Source: an uncultured Anaerolineae bacterium
GTDB lineage: Bacteria; Chloroflexota; Anaerolineae; Anaerolineales; Villigracilaceae
Direction: 5' to 3'
Length of the DNA: 44,646 nucleotides
Assembly: GCA_903838415.1 (NCBI GenBank)
Contig: CAILYI010000138.1
Span: 1 to 44,646 of the forward strand
The notes beneath the pieces were generated by a model, which made no database searches, was not told the DNA's origin, and was given only the letters and a program-made list of their open reading frames with translations. The translations under genes were made by a program, and so were the position numbers. Below, in pieces: positions 34,424 to 42,344 of this stretch. The stretch's first letter is position 1; each line of letters begins with the position of its first letter.

Positions 34424-34936
34424 TCATTCGTATTTGGCGAGAATATCGGCCAACTGTTCCGGAGCAACGTTCCCGTACAGGTCATCGTCGATCAACACCA
34501 CCGGGCCGACTCCGCACACGCCCAGGCAGCTGACCGTCTTCAACGTGAAACGTCCTTCGGAGTCCGTCTCGCCAGCTTTGAGATTCAGCGTCTGCTGGAT
34601 GGATTTCCACAGTTCGCGCCCGCCCTGCACATGGCATGGGGCTGATTCGCAGAATTGAACCATATGCCGGCCGGTTTTTTCGGTGTGCAGCATGTGATAA
34701 AAGGAAGCCAATCCGTACAGCTGACCTTCCGATACCAAGATGTGGTCTTCGGGCGATTTGCCATGCAAGTCGTGCAGTTTCTTGCGCGCCAGACGAATGG
34801 CTTCGCCGGGGATATAACCGAATTCGTGGTTGATTTCCAGCAGAATCGGGATGAAAGCATCTGCATGCGCGCCATGTTTCTCAACAGCGGCTTCCACGAT
34901 TGCAACCAGATTTTTTTCTTCTGCAATTTTGAACAC
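34424..34936 (-). CDS. NuoE-like [2Fe-2S] subunit A
   Basis: A 170-residue thioredoxin-fold subunit. All four [2Fe-2S] cysteines are present: FCESAPCHVQGG and SCLGVCGVGP. The N-terminal helical region (about 1-80) is typical of NuoE. It uses GTG 34936 with AGGAGG about seven bases upstream. It forms a NuoE-NuoF pair with the downstream gene. Confidence 0.9.
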   Translation of the reverse strand: MFKIAEEKNLVAIVEAAVEKHGAHADAFIPILLEINHEFGYIPGEAIRLARKKLHDLHGKSPEDHILVSEGQLYGLASFYHMLHTEKTGRHMVQFCESAPCHVQGGRELWKSIQQTLNLKAGETDSEGRFTLKTVSCLGVCGVGPVVLIDDDLYGNVAPEQLADILAKYE

Positions 34937-34956
34937 GAAGCGCCTCCTAAACCTTT

Positions 34957-34983
34957 TGCCCTCTCCCCGGCAGGGAGAGGGCA
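34957..34983 (-). repeat. Intercistronic hairpin
   Basis: An 11-bp perfect stem (TGCCCTCTCCC / GGGAGAGGGCA) with a 5-nt loop between the two NuoE/NuoF blocks. There is no T-run. It may set mRNA processing points or be a dispersed intergenic repeat. Confidence 0.5.
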
Positions 34984-34990
34984 GTGATAA

Positions 34991-36778
34991 TTAACTCAAA
35001 ACGCTGATGGCGTTGAAATTACAAACCTGTGCGCAGATTCCGCAGCGGATACATTTATTTGCGTCAATGAGATGTGCCTGGCGACGTTCGCCCGTGATTG
35101 CTTCCACCGGGCAGTTGCGCGCGCAGACTGTGCAGCCCGTGCAGACCGGCGCCTGGATTTCGTATCGAATCAGGGCACGGCAGACTTTCGCTGGACATTT
35201 CTTTTCGTTGATGTGAGCTTCATACTCGGCCCGGAAATGCTTCAACATGCTGATGACCGGGTTGGGCGCGCCTTGTCCGAGGCCGCACAGCGAGTTCTTG
35301 GTCACCTCGAAGCACAAGTCTTCAAGCACCTCGATATCGCCCGGTTGGCCTTTGCCCTCACAGATTTTTTCCAAAATTTCCAGAATGCGGCGTGTGCCGA
35401 CGCGGCACGGCGTACATTTACCGCAAGACTCATCCTGGGTGAATTCCATGAAGAAACGTGCCATGTCCACCATGCAGGTTTCTTCATCCATGATGATTAA
35501 ACCGCCGGAACCCATCATCGACCCGGCTGCGGTCAGCGCTTCGTAATCCAGCGGCAGGTCGAGATGCTCTTCGACGAGACATCCACCCATCGGGCCGCCG
35601 GTCTGGATGGCCTTGAATTTCTTGCCATCCTTGATGCCGCCGCCAACATCGAAGATGACGTCGCGCAGCGTAATACCAAACGGAACTTCGATCAGGCCGG
35701 TATTGATGACATCACCGGCGATGGCGAAGGTTTTGGTGCCTTTGCTTTTCTCGGTTCCCATGCTGGCGTACCAATCCGCGCCATGCAAAATGATCTGTGG
35801 GACGACCGCGTAGGTTTCGACGTTGTTATTGTTGGTCGGTTTGCCCCACACGCCTTTGACTGCCGGGAACGGCGGGCGTGGACGTGGTTCTCCGCGTTTG
35901 CCCTCGATGGAGGCGATCAGCGCGGTTTCTTCACCGCACACGAACGCGCCTGCGCCCATGCGTACTTCCAGGTCGAAGCAAAAATCGGTGCCGAAGATAT
36001 TGGCGCCCAAAAAGCCGAATTCATGAGCCTGGGCGATGGCGATTTTCAAGTTCTGTACCGCGATCGGATACTCAGCGCGACAATAAATGTATCCACGCAC
36101 TGCGCCGATGGCGTAAGCCGCGATGATCATGCCTTCCACCACTGAGTGTGGATCACTTTCCAGCACGCGGCGGTTCATGAACGCGCCGGGATCGCCTTCG
36201 TCGGCATTACAGGTCAGGTATTTGGGGTTATCCGGTACCTGGCGGCATAACTGCCACTTTTTGGCTGCTGGAAAGCCCGCTCCCCCACGACCGCGCAGAC
36301 CGGATTTCATCACTTCGTCGATGACCTGTTCCGGGCTCATCCCGGTGATGACTTTGGCCAGTGACTGGTATCCGTCTTCAGCGATGTAATCTTCGATATT
36401 GTGCGGATCGATCTTGCCGCAGTTGCGCAGCACGATGCGTACTTCCTTCGGTTTCGGCGCGCCAAGCTCTTCGTCAGAAACCGCTTTTTCCTGCGCGCGG
36501 AACTTTTCCACCACGCGCCCTTTCAGGAAGTGTTCTTCCACCAAAAACGGAATGTCATCCACGCTCAGATTGGCGTAGTGAACATTTTCCGGGTAGACCA
36601 GCATATCCGGGCCCAGCCGGTATGGGTCGCCAATGCGCGAAGTCTCCAGAACCTGAACTTCATTCAGCAAGTCCTGGGCAAATAATTCGTCATTTAAAGC
36701 ATCAATGACCTCATGCGCGCCTTTTGCAAGGCACTCCGGGTCAACAGAAACAAGAACGTGTGAACGATAAAAAGCCAT
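34991..36778 (-). CDS. NuoF-like subunit B with C-terminal 2[4Fe-4S] ferredoxin (HydB type)
   Basis: A 595-residue diaphorase subunit with GRGGAGFPAAKKW, CNADEGDPGAFMNR, GAGAFVCGEETALIASIEG and ESCGKCTPCRVGT. It adds a C-terminal bacterial ferredoxin domain (CTGCTVCARNCP and CIRCGICAQVCN), as in HydB of bifurcating hydrogenases. The N-terminal ferredoxin-like domain keeps a single Cys and lacks the usual set. The extra ferredoxin could connect this subunit to soluble ferredoxin. GAGG precedes the ATG. Confidence 0.9.
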   Translation of the reverse strand: MAFYRSHVLVSVDPECLAKGAHEVIDALNDELFAQDLLNEVQVLETSRIGDPYRLGPDMLVYPENVHYANLSVDDIPFLVEEHFLKGRVVEKFRAQEKAVSDEELGAPKPKEVRIVLRNCGKIDPHNIEDYIAEDGYQSLAKVITGMSPEQVIDEVMKSGLRGRGGAGFPAAKKWQLCRQVPDNPKYLTCNADEGDPGAFMNRRVLESDPHSVVEGMIIAAYAIGAVRGYIYCRAEYPIAVQNLKIAIAQAHEFGFLGANIFGTDFCFDLEVRMGAGAFVCGEETALIASIEGKRGEPRPRPPFPAVKGVWGKPTNNNNVETYAVVPQIILHGADWYASMGTEKSKGTKTFAIAGDVINTGLIEVPFGITLRDVIFDVGGGIKDGKKFKAIQTGGPMGGCLVEEHLDLPLDYEALTAAGSMMGSGGLIIMDEETCMVDMARFFMEFTQDESCGKCTPCRVGTRRILEILEKICEGKGQPGDIEVLEDLCFEVTKNSLCGLGQGAPNPVISMLKHFRAEYEAHINEKKCPAKVCRALIRYEIQAPVCTGCTVCARNCPVEAITGERRQAHLIDANKCIRCGICAQVCNFNAISVLS

Positions 36779-36800
36779 AATTTCCTCAAAGGACCCTCAG

Positions 36801-36839
36801 CCTGCCCCCATTTTGGGCAATTTCCCAAAACTGGGCAGG
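36801..36839 (-). repeat. Intercistronic hairpin
   Basis: CCTGCCCCCATTTTGGG and CCCAAAACTGGGCAGG form an imperfect stem around a short loop, between the HydB-like and ferredoxin-like genes. There is no T-run. Confidence 0.5.
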
Positions 36840-36843
36840 AGGG

Positions 36844-37212
36844 TTACGCCGGAATAACGTAGTCGTTAACGACCTTGCCACCCAGAATGTGCTGTTCCAT
36901 GATTTGTTGAACCACAAATGGTGTTACCTTGCCATAAGTGACCGGCGCCGCTTCACCGATCAGTACCTGCACGATCGGTTCCCACGAATCCATCCCGATG
37001 TTCCCGGTTTGGCGCACGGTGATATTGGTCAAATGCTTCGCTTCGATGATGCCCAGGATTTCCTTCAGCGTTTCGCGTGCCCCGGCGGCGATGCCTGGGG
37101 TGCCCATTCCAACGACAATTTGAATGCTGCCCGGCGCAGACTTGATTTCACGTTTCTTTAGAGCTTCTTCACGGATTTTCTTCAGATCTTCCAGAGATTT
37201 TACGGTTGGCAT
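36844..37212 (-). CDS. Cysteine-less ferredoxin-like protein (HndB-related)
   Basis: A 122-residue thioredoxin-fold protein closely resembling the small [2Fe-2S] proteins of multimeric hydrogenases (HndB type). Its expected cysteines are replaced: VGMGTPGIAAGA has Pro where Cys is usual, and TGNIGMDSWEP has Asn and Asp where TGCxGxC is usual. It cannot bind a normal [2Fe-2S] cluster and may be structural. AGGAG precedes the ATG. It lies between the HATPase and HydB-like genes. Confidence 0.75.
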   Translation of the reverse strand: MPTVKSLEDLKKIREEALKKREIKSAPGSIQIVVGMGTPGIAAGARETLKEILGIIEAKHLTNITVRQTGNIGMDSWEPIVQVLIGEAAPVTYGKVTPFVVQQIMEQHILGGKVVNDYVIPA

Positions 37213-37225
37213 GTTATTTCTCCTG

Positions 37226-37798
37226 TTATAGTACCGGCGTCAGGGCTTGCTTTGTCTCGCGCAGGCCATCTTCCAGCGTTTCTCGCAGATATGCGAGCAC
37301 GTCGGGGTGGCTGAGCGGAACATCTTCAAGCGTCTCTTTGACCGGTTGGTCATCAAATTCAAAAGTTTCTTCGGCTCCAACATTGCGAGCGGTGTAGCGA
37401 AAAATCCAGTGTACTTCGGGATGGGCGACCGTCAGGCCTAAAAAGGTGCTGGATAAATTTCCCAGCGGCATCCGATCGATGTGCGAATGCTGGAAGGACA
37501 CCTCCACCCGTGTCCCTTCTCCCGGTTTCGACGAAATTGTCAGCCCGCCGTTGCATTCTTCTGCGGCGCCTTTCAACAAAGGGATGCCGAGGCCTACTTT
37601 GCGGGTTGTGCGGCTGGTGTAGAACGGATCTGTCACTTTTTTGACCGTTTCGGGATCCATTCCGCGCCCGTTATCTTCAACACTTGCGGTCAGCCTGTCT
37701 GCAATCAGGTCTTCGCACACGGCAATTTGAACCGTCTGCGCTCCAGCAGAGACGCTGTTTTCGGCCAGATCGAGCAGATGCAGGGTAATTTCTCTCAT
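37226..37798 (-). CDS. GHKL ATPase-domain protein
   Basis: A 190-residue protein with a histidine-kinase-like ATPase fold: LLDLAENSVSAGA (N box), VEDNGRGMD (G1), GLGIPLLKGAAEECNG (G2) and GEGTRVEVSF. It has no kinase dimerisation or sensor domain. Such free ATPase modules are common inside hydrogenase operons and may act as anti-sigma-like regulators or complex-assembly factors. The C-terminal 80 residues have no recognised domain. Confidence 0.82.
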   Translation of the reverse strand: MREITLHLLDLAENSVSAGAQTVQIAVCEDLIADRLTASVEDNGRGMDPETVKKVTDPFYTSRTTRKVGLGIPLLKGAAEECNGGLTISSKPGEGTRVEVSFQHSHIDRMPLGNLSSTFLGLTVAHPEVHWIFRYTARNVGAEETFEFDDQPVKETLEDVPLSHPDVLAYLRETLEDGLRETKQALTPVL

Positions 37799-37845
37799 GG
37801 TTGATTCCCCGCTTCATCTTTGAGTGATGAATGGGGGGCAGGGTT

Positions 37846-38343
37846 TTAACCTTCCAGCAGCTTCTTAATCAGCGCCGGGAATTTGTTCGGCTTGATTCGG
37901 CCGATCACTTCTTCGTCCACAGTTACAACTGGCGCCTGTGAACAGGCGCCCACGCAGCGACAGATTTCCATCGTCAGCTGTCCATCGGAAGTGGTTTTGC
38001 CCATGCCGGTGCCGGTCAATTGGGTGGCTTTTTCCATCAACTGCGGAATGCCGCCCACATAGCAGGCAGTTCCCATGCAGAATTTCATCGTATGTTTGCC
38101 GCGTGGTTCGGTGGTAAAAAACGAGTAGAAGGTGACAACTCCGTGCACGGCGCCAGCCGGTACGCCCAGCTGCCTGGCGATGTAAGTTTGCATGGGCGCG
38201 GAAATATATCCCACTTTGCTCTGTGTCTCGTTTAATACGACCATCATGGCACCCGGGCGTTCCCGGTTTTCGGCAATGATTTGATCGATGATGGCGCGCT
38301 TGTTTTCACACAAGCCATCTGGGTTTGATGTTGTTTCACTCAT
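37846..38343 (-). CDS. NuoE-like [2Fe-2S] subunit B (HydC type)
   Basis: A 165-residue NuoE/HydC-like subunit with all [2Fe-2S] ligands: FCMGTACYVGG and CRCVGACSQAP. First gene of the hydrogenase operon, 69 bp after the promoter's -10 box. GGAG precedes the ATG. It probably partners the HydB-like subunit encoded two genes downstream. Confidence 0.9.
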   Translation of the reverse strand: MSETTSNPDGLCENKRAIIDQIIAENRERPGAMMVVLNETQSKVGYISAPMQTYIARQLGVPAGAVHGVVTFYSFFTTEPRGKHTMKFCMGTACYVGGIPQLMEKATQLTGTGMGKTTSDGQLTMEICRCVGACSQAPVVTVDEEVIGRIKPNKFPALIKKLLEG

Positions 38344-38385
38344 TCAATAAGCTCCGCTTATGTTAATTTGTTCTTTTACAACGAA

Positions 38386-38403
38386 TTGTGATAAATTTCA
38401 CAA
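38386..38403 (-). promoter_or_regulatory. Rex operator of the hydrogenase operon
   Basis: TTGTGA-TAAATT-TCACAA: both 6-bp arms are perfect and match the Rex consensus. It lies 9 bp downstream of the -10 box on the minus strand, overlapping the transcription start, so Rex bound at low NADH/NAD+ would block transcription. Confidence 0.88.
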
Positions 38404-38412
38404 TATAGGATA

Positions 38413-38441
38413 AGTTTAACCCCGCGTGACTGATACGTCAA
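38413..38441 (-). promoter_or_regulatory. Promoter of the hydrogenase operon
   Basis: Minus strand TTGACG (38441-38436), 17-bp spacer, TAAACT (38418-38413). It fits a sigma-70-type promoter and is followed directly by the Rex site. Confidence 0.7.
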
Positions 38442-38451
38442 CTAACAAATG

Positions 38452-39210
38452 TCATATCGTAGGGCGCAGGTTGTCCATTTGTCTGATGACTACCCTGTGA
38501 TCTGCTTGACCGTTTAGCGCCATCCGAATTTCTTTGATGGTTGGTTCATTGAGCGTAAGTTCTGTCGTGCCGAGAAAGCTATCCAGCTGATGAACGTCTC
38601 CGCTTTGCAGCAGGGGATAGCCATTAAGTTGTGGGAATTTTTGGAGAGCTTTTTCAGGGGAGATGTGGCGTGAGATTTCCAGTGCAGTGAATCCGGGCGG
38701 GATGATGCCCAGGATTTCGATCAGGCCGTTCGCTTTTCGGTCAATGTGAGCGGGTATGGCCAGCCCTCCGAGCGCTGTCACCTGTTCGGTGGCGTGCTCC
38801 AGCTCGATATCCACAGAGTTGAGCAGCAGGCGTTCTTCGCGGCGGATGAAATCTCCGCTTGAGTCGACGACGAATTGTTCACCGAAAAATTCGCTGTTGT
38901 TGGCTGTTTTGGGCAGAAGCGCGTCAACGGTTTTTTGCCATTCGGCCAGTTGTTCCAGTGTATCAAACAAACACAGCAAATGGACTTCTTCTCTGGTTTG
39001 GAGTTCCATGCCCGGCAGAACGATCAGTTCTGTTCCCTGGGCGGCTTCGATCACAGCCCCGGCGTTGGCGCTGGCGTTATGGTCGGTAATCGCCAGCAAG
39101 TGGATGCCGCGTTCCAGCGCTTCCTGCACAATCAATGGCGGGATCATCTCCACGCTGGCGCATGGGGAAAGTACCGTATGAATGTGCAGTTCGGCGCGGT
39201 AAGTTTTCAT
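38452..39210 (-). CDS. PHP-domain metal-dependent phosphoesterase
   Basis: A 252-residue PHP-fold protein with ELHIHTVLSPCASV, AITDHNASAN, LPGMELQTRE, PAHIDRKANG and QSGDVHQLD carrying the metal-binding His/Asp/Glu residues. The substrate is unknown. Members of this family occur beside hydrogenase genes. Last gene of the fdhD unit, 24 bp after the DRTGG gene. GGAGAG precedes the ATG. Confidence 0.85.
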   Translation of the reverse strand: MKTYRAELHIHTVLSPCASVEMIPPLIVQEALERGIHLLAITDHNASANAGAVIEAAQGTELIVLPGMELQTREEVHLLCLFDTLEQLAEWQKTVDALLPKTANNSEFFGEQFVVDSSGDFIRREERLLLNSVDIELEHATEQVTALGGLAIPAHIDRKANGLIEILGIIPPGFTALEISRHISPEKALQKFPQLNGYPLLQSGDVHQLDSFLGTTELTLNEPTIKEIRMALNGQADHRVVIRQMDNLRPTI

Positions 39211-39234
39211 GGGCGCTCTCCGCCAATTGGCAGA

Positions 39235-39573
39235 TTATCGAATTCCCAGCTCCCACAGCTTGCCCGCCACCAGGTAGGTATTTTCAGCTGTTCCAAGCAG
39301 GATTACGCCCTGTGTGTTGGCTTTTTCGATGACATCCGGTTCGGGCGTGGCGCCTTCCGTGACGATCACCGCGGCGGTATCGGTCAGCGCGGCTACCGCC
39401 ACGATGTTGATGTGCGCCTGTAGCGTTATCCATAAATAGCCGGGTTTTGCGCCAGCCATCACGCAGCTCAACAAATCGGAGGCGTATCCGCCTGCGGGGC
39501 GAATGGCGGAGAAATCTTTGGGTGTCGTGAGAATGGTCAGATTGAGTTTTTCGATGATTTCCTGCAGGGTCAT
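39235..39573 (-). CDS. DRTGG-like domain protein
   Basis: A 112-residue alpha/beta protein resembling the DRTGG domain seen with CBS and HPr-kinase-related proteins (DFSAIRPAGGYASDLLSCVMAGAK, IVAVAALTDTAAVIVTEG, ANTQGVILLGT). ATG 39573 has AAAGGAAG upstream; the open frame to 39615 is not supported. It overlaps nothing and comes one base after the CBS/HATPase stop. Probably a ligand-binding regulatory protein. Confidence 0.7.
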   Translation of the reverse strand: MTLQEIIEKLNLTILTTPKDFSAIRPAGGYASDLLSCVMAGAKPGYLWITLQAHINIVAVAALTDTAAVIVTEGATPEPDVIEKANTQGVILLGTAENTYLVAGKLWELGIR

Positions 39574-39574
39574 G

Positions 39575-40597
39575 TCAGACTTCCTTTGTGCCGGGGGTAA
39601 CTTCGGCTTGTTCACTTTCTTTGAAACGTTCTTCGTTTCGCAGGTTTATCTCCATCAGCAGTTTGGTTCCTTTGCCTGGAGTAGATTCCAATTCCATGCG
39701 GTCGACGCAGCGGCGGATGTTGACCAGGCCCATGCCAGCGCCGAAGCCCATGTCGCGAGCTTCCTGGGTGGCGGTGGACCAGCCGGTTTGCAGCGCCAGT
39801 TTCACATCCGGGATGCCGGGGCCATCGTCGGTGGTTTGCATCAGGATACGGTGCGGTTCGATCTGCACGCGGATAATCCCGCCATGGTCGCTGTGGATGA
39901 TGAGATTCATCTCGGCTTCGTAGATGGCGATGCCGCTCTGACGGGCGAGCTGCGGACTGGCGCCGAGTCGCAGCAAGGCGCGTTTGATGTGGCTGGAAGC
40001 CTGTCCGCCGTTGATGTAGTCACGCGCTTTGATGCTGTAGCGCAAAATCAGGCTGGTTCGGTCGGAAGTAATGTCTTCAAACAGGTGGCTGGCTCGGTAA
40101 CGGCGCAACTCCTCCACCTTGTAGTCTTTTTGTAGGGCGGTCAGAATGCCGCGGGTGATGTCGCCCTTGGTGATGATGCCGATTAATTTGCCGCTCTCGT
40201 CGATGACCGGCAGGCGGCCAACCCGGTAGGTGCTGAAGGTTTCGATCGCTTTGACGACCGGGTCATAGGCATTGACGCTGATCACGCTGGTACTCATGTA
40301 TTTGCTTACCGGCGCGCCCAAATCATCTTTTTCCATGGCACGGACGATATCTTCGATGCTCAAAATGCCGATCAGATTTTGGTTTGCCTGCACCGGGACG
40401 CCGGAAATGCGTCCGATGCGCAGGATTTCCAACACGCTGGCGAGTCGCATCTCTGGTGTGACGCTTTTAACTTCGCGCGTCATCGTTTCGTTGATTTTTA
40501 AGTCATACGAAAGTTCTTCCACGCGGCTGATGTCGCTGGCATCTTGATCGGTGATGATGCGGCCTTTACGGCCATCCAATTCCTGGATGCTAGTCAT
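39575..40597 (-). CDS. CBS pair fused to a GHKL ATPase domain
   Basis: A 340-residue protein. Residues about 30-150 carry two CBS motifs (GILSIEDIVRAMEKD, GIITKGDITRGI). A linker follows, then an RsbW-like ATPase domain (AIYEAEMNLIIHSDHGG, TTDDGPGIPDVKLAL, GFGAGMGLVNIRRCVD). CBS sensing of adenine nucleotides could gate an anti-sigma or kinase-like output. ATG 40597 overlaps the upstream stop by 8 bp, and the longer open frame to 40759 lies within the previous gene. Confidence 0.82.
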   Translation of the reverse strand: MTSIQELDGRKGRIITDQDASDISRVEELSYDLKINETMTREVKSVTPEMRLASVLEILRIGRISGVPVQANQNLIGILSIEDIVRAMEKDDLGAPVSKYMSTSVISVNAYDPVVKAIETFSTYRVGRLPVIDESGKLIGIITKGDITRGILTALQKDYKVEELRRYRASHLFEDITSDRTSLILRYSIKARDYINGGQASSHIKRALLRLGASPQLARQSGIAIYEAEMNLIIHSDHGGIIRVQIEPHRILMQTTDDGPGIPDVKLALQTGWSTATQEARDMGFGAGMGLVNIRRCVDRMELESTPGKGTKLLMEINLRNEERFKESEQAEVTPGTKEV

Positions 40598-40961
40598 TTT
40601 CTTCAGATGGGATGACCGATTCAAAGCTGTGCAGCCCGGCGCGATACAGCCGTCCGCACAATTCAAAGGTCCCAAATGGGCTGGTGATGAGCGGAATGTT
40701 TTCCTGTGCCGCCAGTTCGATGGTTTCCGGGCCGGGCATTTTGCCGCGCACAAACACAATCGCGCGCACGTCAGCCATCTGGGAGGTGCGCACCACTTGA
40801 ATATTGCACAGGCCGGTTAATAAAACCGCATCTGGCTTGATGGAAGCGAGCACGTCGCTCATTAAATCAGCGCCGCAGCCGCCTTTAATTTCACGGCTGA
40901 GCGGAACGAGTGGCGTCAGCACGGTTCCATTGACAATTTTTACTAGCTCTTGGACATTCAT
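40590..40961 (-). CDS. DRTGG-like domain protein
   Basis: A 123-residue paralogue of the gene at 39235: GCGADLMSDVLASIKPDAVLLTG, RAIVFVRGKMPGPETIELA, ENIPLITSPFGTFELCGRL. It has the DRTGG-type layout and the GP-TIELA element of ligand-binding regulators. Coupled to the CBS/HATPase gene by an 8-bp overlap. AGGAG precedes the ATG. Confidence 0.72.
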   Translation of the reverse strand: MNVQELVKIVNGTVLTPLVPLSREIKGGCGADLMSDVLASIKPDAVLLTGLCNIQVVRTSQMADVRAIVFVRGKMPGPETIELAAQENIPLITSPFGTFELCGRLYRAGLHSFESVIPSEEND

Positions 40962-41001
40962 AGAATATTTATTGCTCCTGTGCCAAACCGTTGCTGATTC
41001 A

Positions 41002-41523
41002 TTATCCCTCTTCCTGCAAGTCTTTGAGAATTGTAGCTGTGATGTTGGCGGTTTTTAGCGCATCAGTGCTGACGCGCGCGCCAGTCAGATCGGCGCTGCT
41101 GAAATTGGCAGATTCAAGATCCGCGCCGGTCAGGTCGGCTTCGCGCAAAAACGCGCCGCGCAGATCGGCGTGTGAAAGGTTTGCCTCGTGCAAATTTGCA
41201 CGGAACATGTGGGAATTGTTGAGAAACGCCCCGGTCAAATCGGCCTGGACCAGATCAGTGCAGCCCAGTTCGAGATCGATTTCGTCGATGTTCGGGTCGT
41301 CGGCATTATCGTGGAAAACGCCCAGGTGTGCCCGGTTGAGCATGGCGCCGCGCAGGCTGGCTCTGAACAGGCTGGCGCCGCTCAAGTCCGATTCGCGCAA
41401 GTCGGCGCCATCAAAAATGATACCGTTCAGGTGCGCGCCGCGCAGTTTGATGCCTTCCAGGCGTTCGCCGCTGAAATCGGTGCGGCCAGCCTTGAATTCG
41501 TTGATGAGTTCATATCCGTTCAT
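41002..41523 (-). CDS. Pentapeptide-repeat protein
   Basis: A 173-residue protein with about 20 A(N/D)LxG-type pentapeptides in two blocks (about 18-65 and 90-160), such as GADLRESDLSGASLFRASL and ANLSHADLRGAFL. This folds as a right-handed quadrilateral beta-helix. A DDPNIDEIDLELG insert separates the blocks. Its start overlaps the fdhD stop (ATGA, 41520-41523). The function is unknown; the context suggests a role with formate dehydrogenase or the regulators downstream. Confidence 0.88.
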   Translation of the reverse strand: MNGYELINEFKAGRTDFSGERLEGIKLRGAHLNGIIFDGADLRESDLSGASLFRASLRGAMLNRAHLGVFHDNADDPNIDEIDLELGCTDLVQADLTGAFLNNSHMFRANLHEANLSHADLRGAFLREADLTGADLESANFSSADLTGARVSTDALKTANITATILKDLQEEG

Positions 41524-42284
41524 TGGATCCGTTCCGGGTGTGAGTAAATGTTGAATCGGTCGCGGCGAGCGTAACCGATCAGCGTGATGCCAAATTCTTC
41601 GGCCAATTCCACCGATTGGGAGGTGGGAGAAGTTCGTGAGATGACAAATTCCGCACCGATGCGCCCCGCTTTTTGCATCATTTCCGAGCTGATGCGCCCG
41701 GTGGTGATTAAAACTCGTTTTTCAGGCCAGACGTTTTCGAGCAGCATTCGTCCGGCGAGCTTGTCAAGCGTATTGTGCCGCCCAATATCTTCAACGGATA
41801 ACAGCACATTTTCTCCATCACTCAGGGCGGTGGTGTGGATTCCCCCGGTCTCTTTGTAGATTTCCTGCGCTTCAAATAGACGAGCTACCAGCTGCGTGAT
41901 TTTCTCTGGAGATAGTACCAGGCTGATTTGACGGGGAGCCGGCTTCGGGGAGTTTGCGGTGACTCCGGTTTGGCCGCCGGTACAGCCCGAAGTGCGAGTC
42001 CAGGCTGATGGTTTTTCCACGGCGTGCGTCAGCCAGATATCCACGTTATCGCCATGCTCGCACAGGCGCACATCCGCGATCTCTGCCGATTCGGTGATGA
42101 TATCTTCGGTGTAGAGAAAACCGGCGGCGAGCGCTTCCAGCTGCTGAGGGGTGCACATAAAAGTTAGCCAGCTTTCGCCATTGACGGTCAGATCGACCGG
42201 GATTTCCGTGACAATTTCAGCGTGAATTGGCTGCAGTCCGCCCGGTTGGAACCGGTAAAGTTGAATGGGTCGGGAGGGTGTCAT
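41520..42284 (-). CDS. fdhD: FdhD, formate dehydrogenase sulfurtransferase
   Basis: A 254-residue accessory protein that transfers sulfur to the Mo/W-bis-MGD cofactor of formate dehydrogenase. Motifs: TPQQLEALAAGFLYTEDII, TSGCTGGQTG with a single Cys where E. coli FdhD has CxxC, GGIHTTAL, EDIGRHNTLDKL and TTGRISSEM. ATG 42284 is favoured by AGGT upstream; the frame is open to 42320. It is the first gene of a Rex-controlled unit, and its enzyme partner is encoded at 24657. Confidence 0.93.
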   Translation of the reverse strand: MTPSRPIQLYRFQPGGLQPIHAEIVTEIPVDLTVNGESWLTFMCTPQQLEALAAGFLYTEDIITESAEIADVRLCEHGDNVDIWLTHAVEKPSAWTRTSGCTGGQTGVTANSPKPAPRQISLVLSPEKITQLVARLFEAQEIYKETGGIHTTALSDGENVLLSVEDIGRHNTLDKLAGRMLLENVWPEKRVLITTGRISSEMMQKAGRIGAEFVISRTSPTSQSVELAEEFGITLIGYARRDRFNIYSHPERIQ

Positions 42285-42324
42285 AGGATGACCTGTAAAG
42301 GTTCTGCGATTACTCCACACCTTA

Positions 42325-42342
42325 TTGTGAAATTAATCACAA
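42325..42342 (-). promoter_or_regulatory. Rex operator of the fdhD operon
   Basis: TTGTGA-AATTAA-TCACAA, a perfect 18-bp match to the Rex palindrome. It begins two bases after the TATACT -10 on the minus strand, so it covers the transcription start. Confidence 0.88.
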
Positions 42343-42344
42343 AT

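Noticed and set aside
28924..34533. Long plus-strand open frames over the hydrogenase operon (28924-29532, 29599-30540, 30635-31696, 33481-34533)
   Set aside because: They lie antisense to clear domain-bearing genes, have no recognisable domains and no ribosome-binding sites; they are GC-driven shadows.
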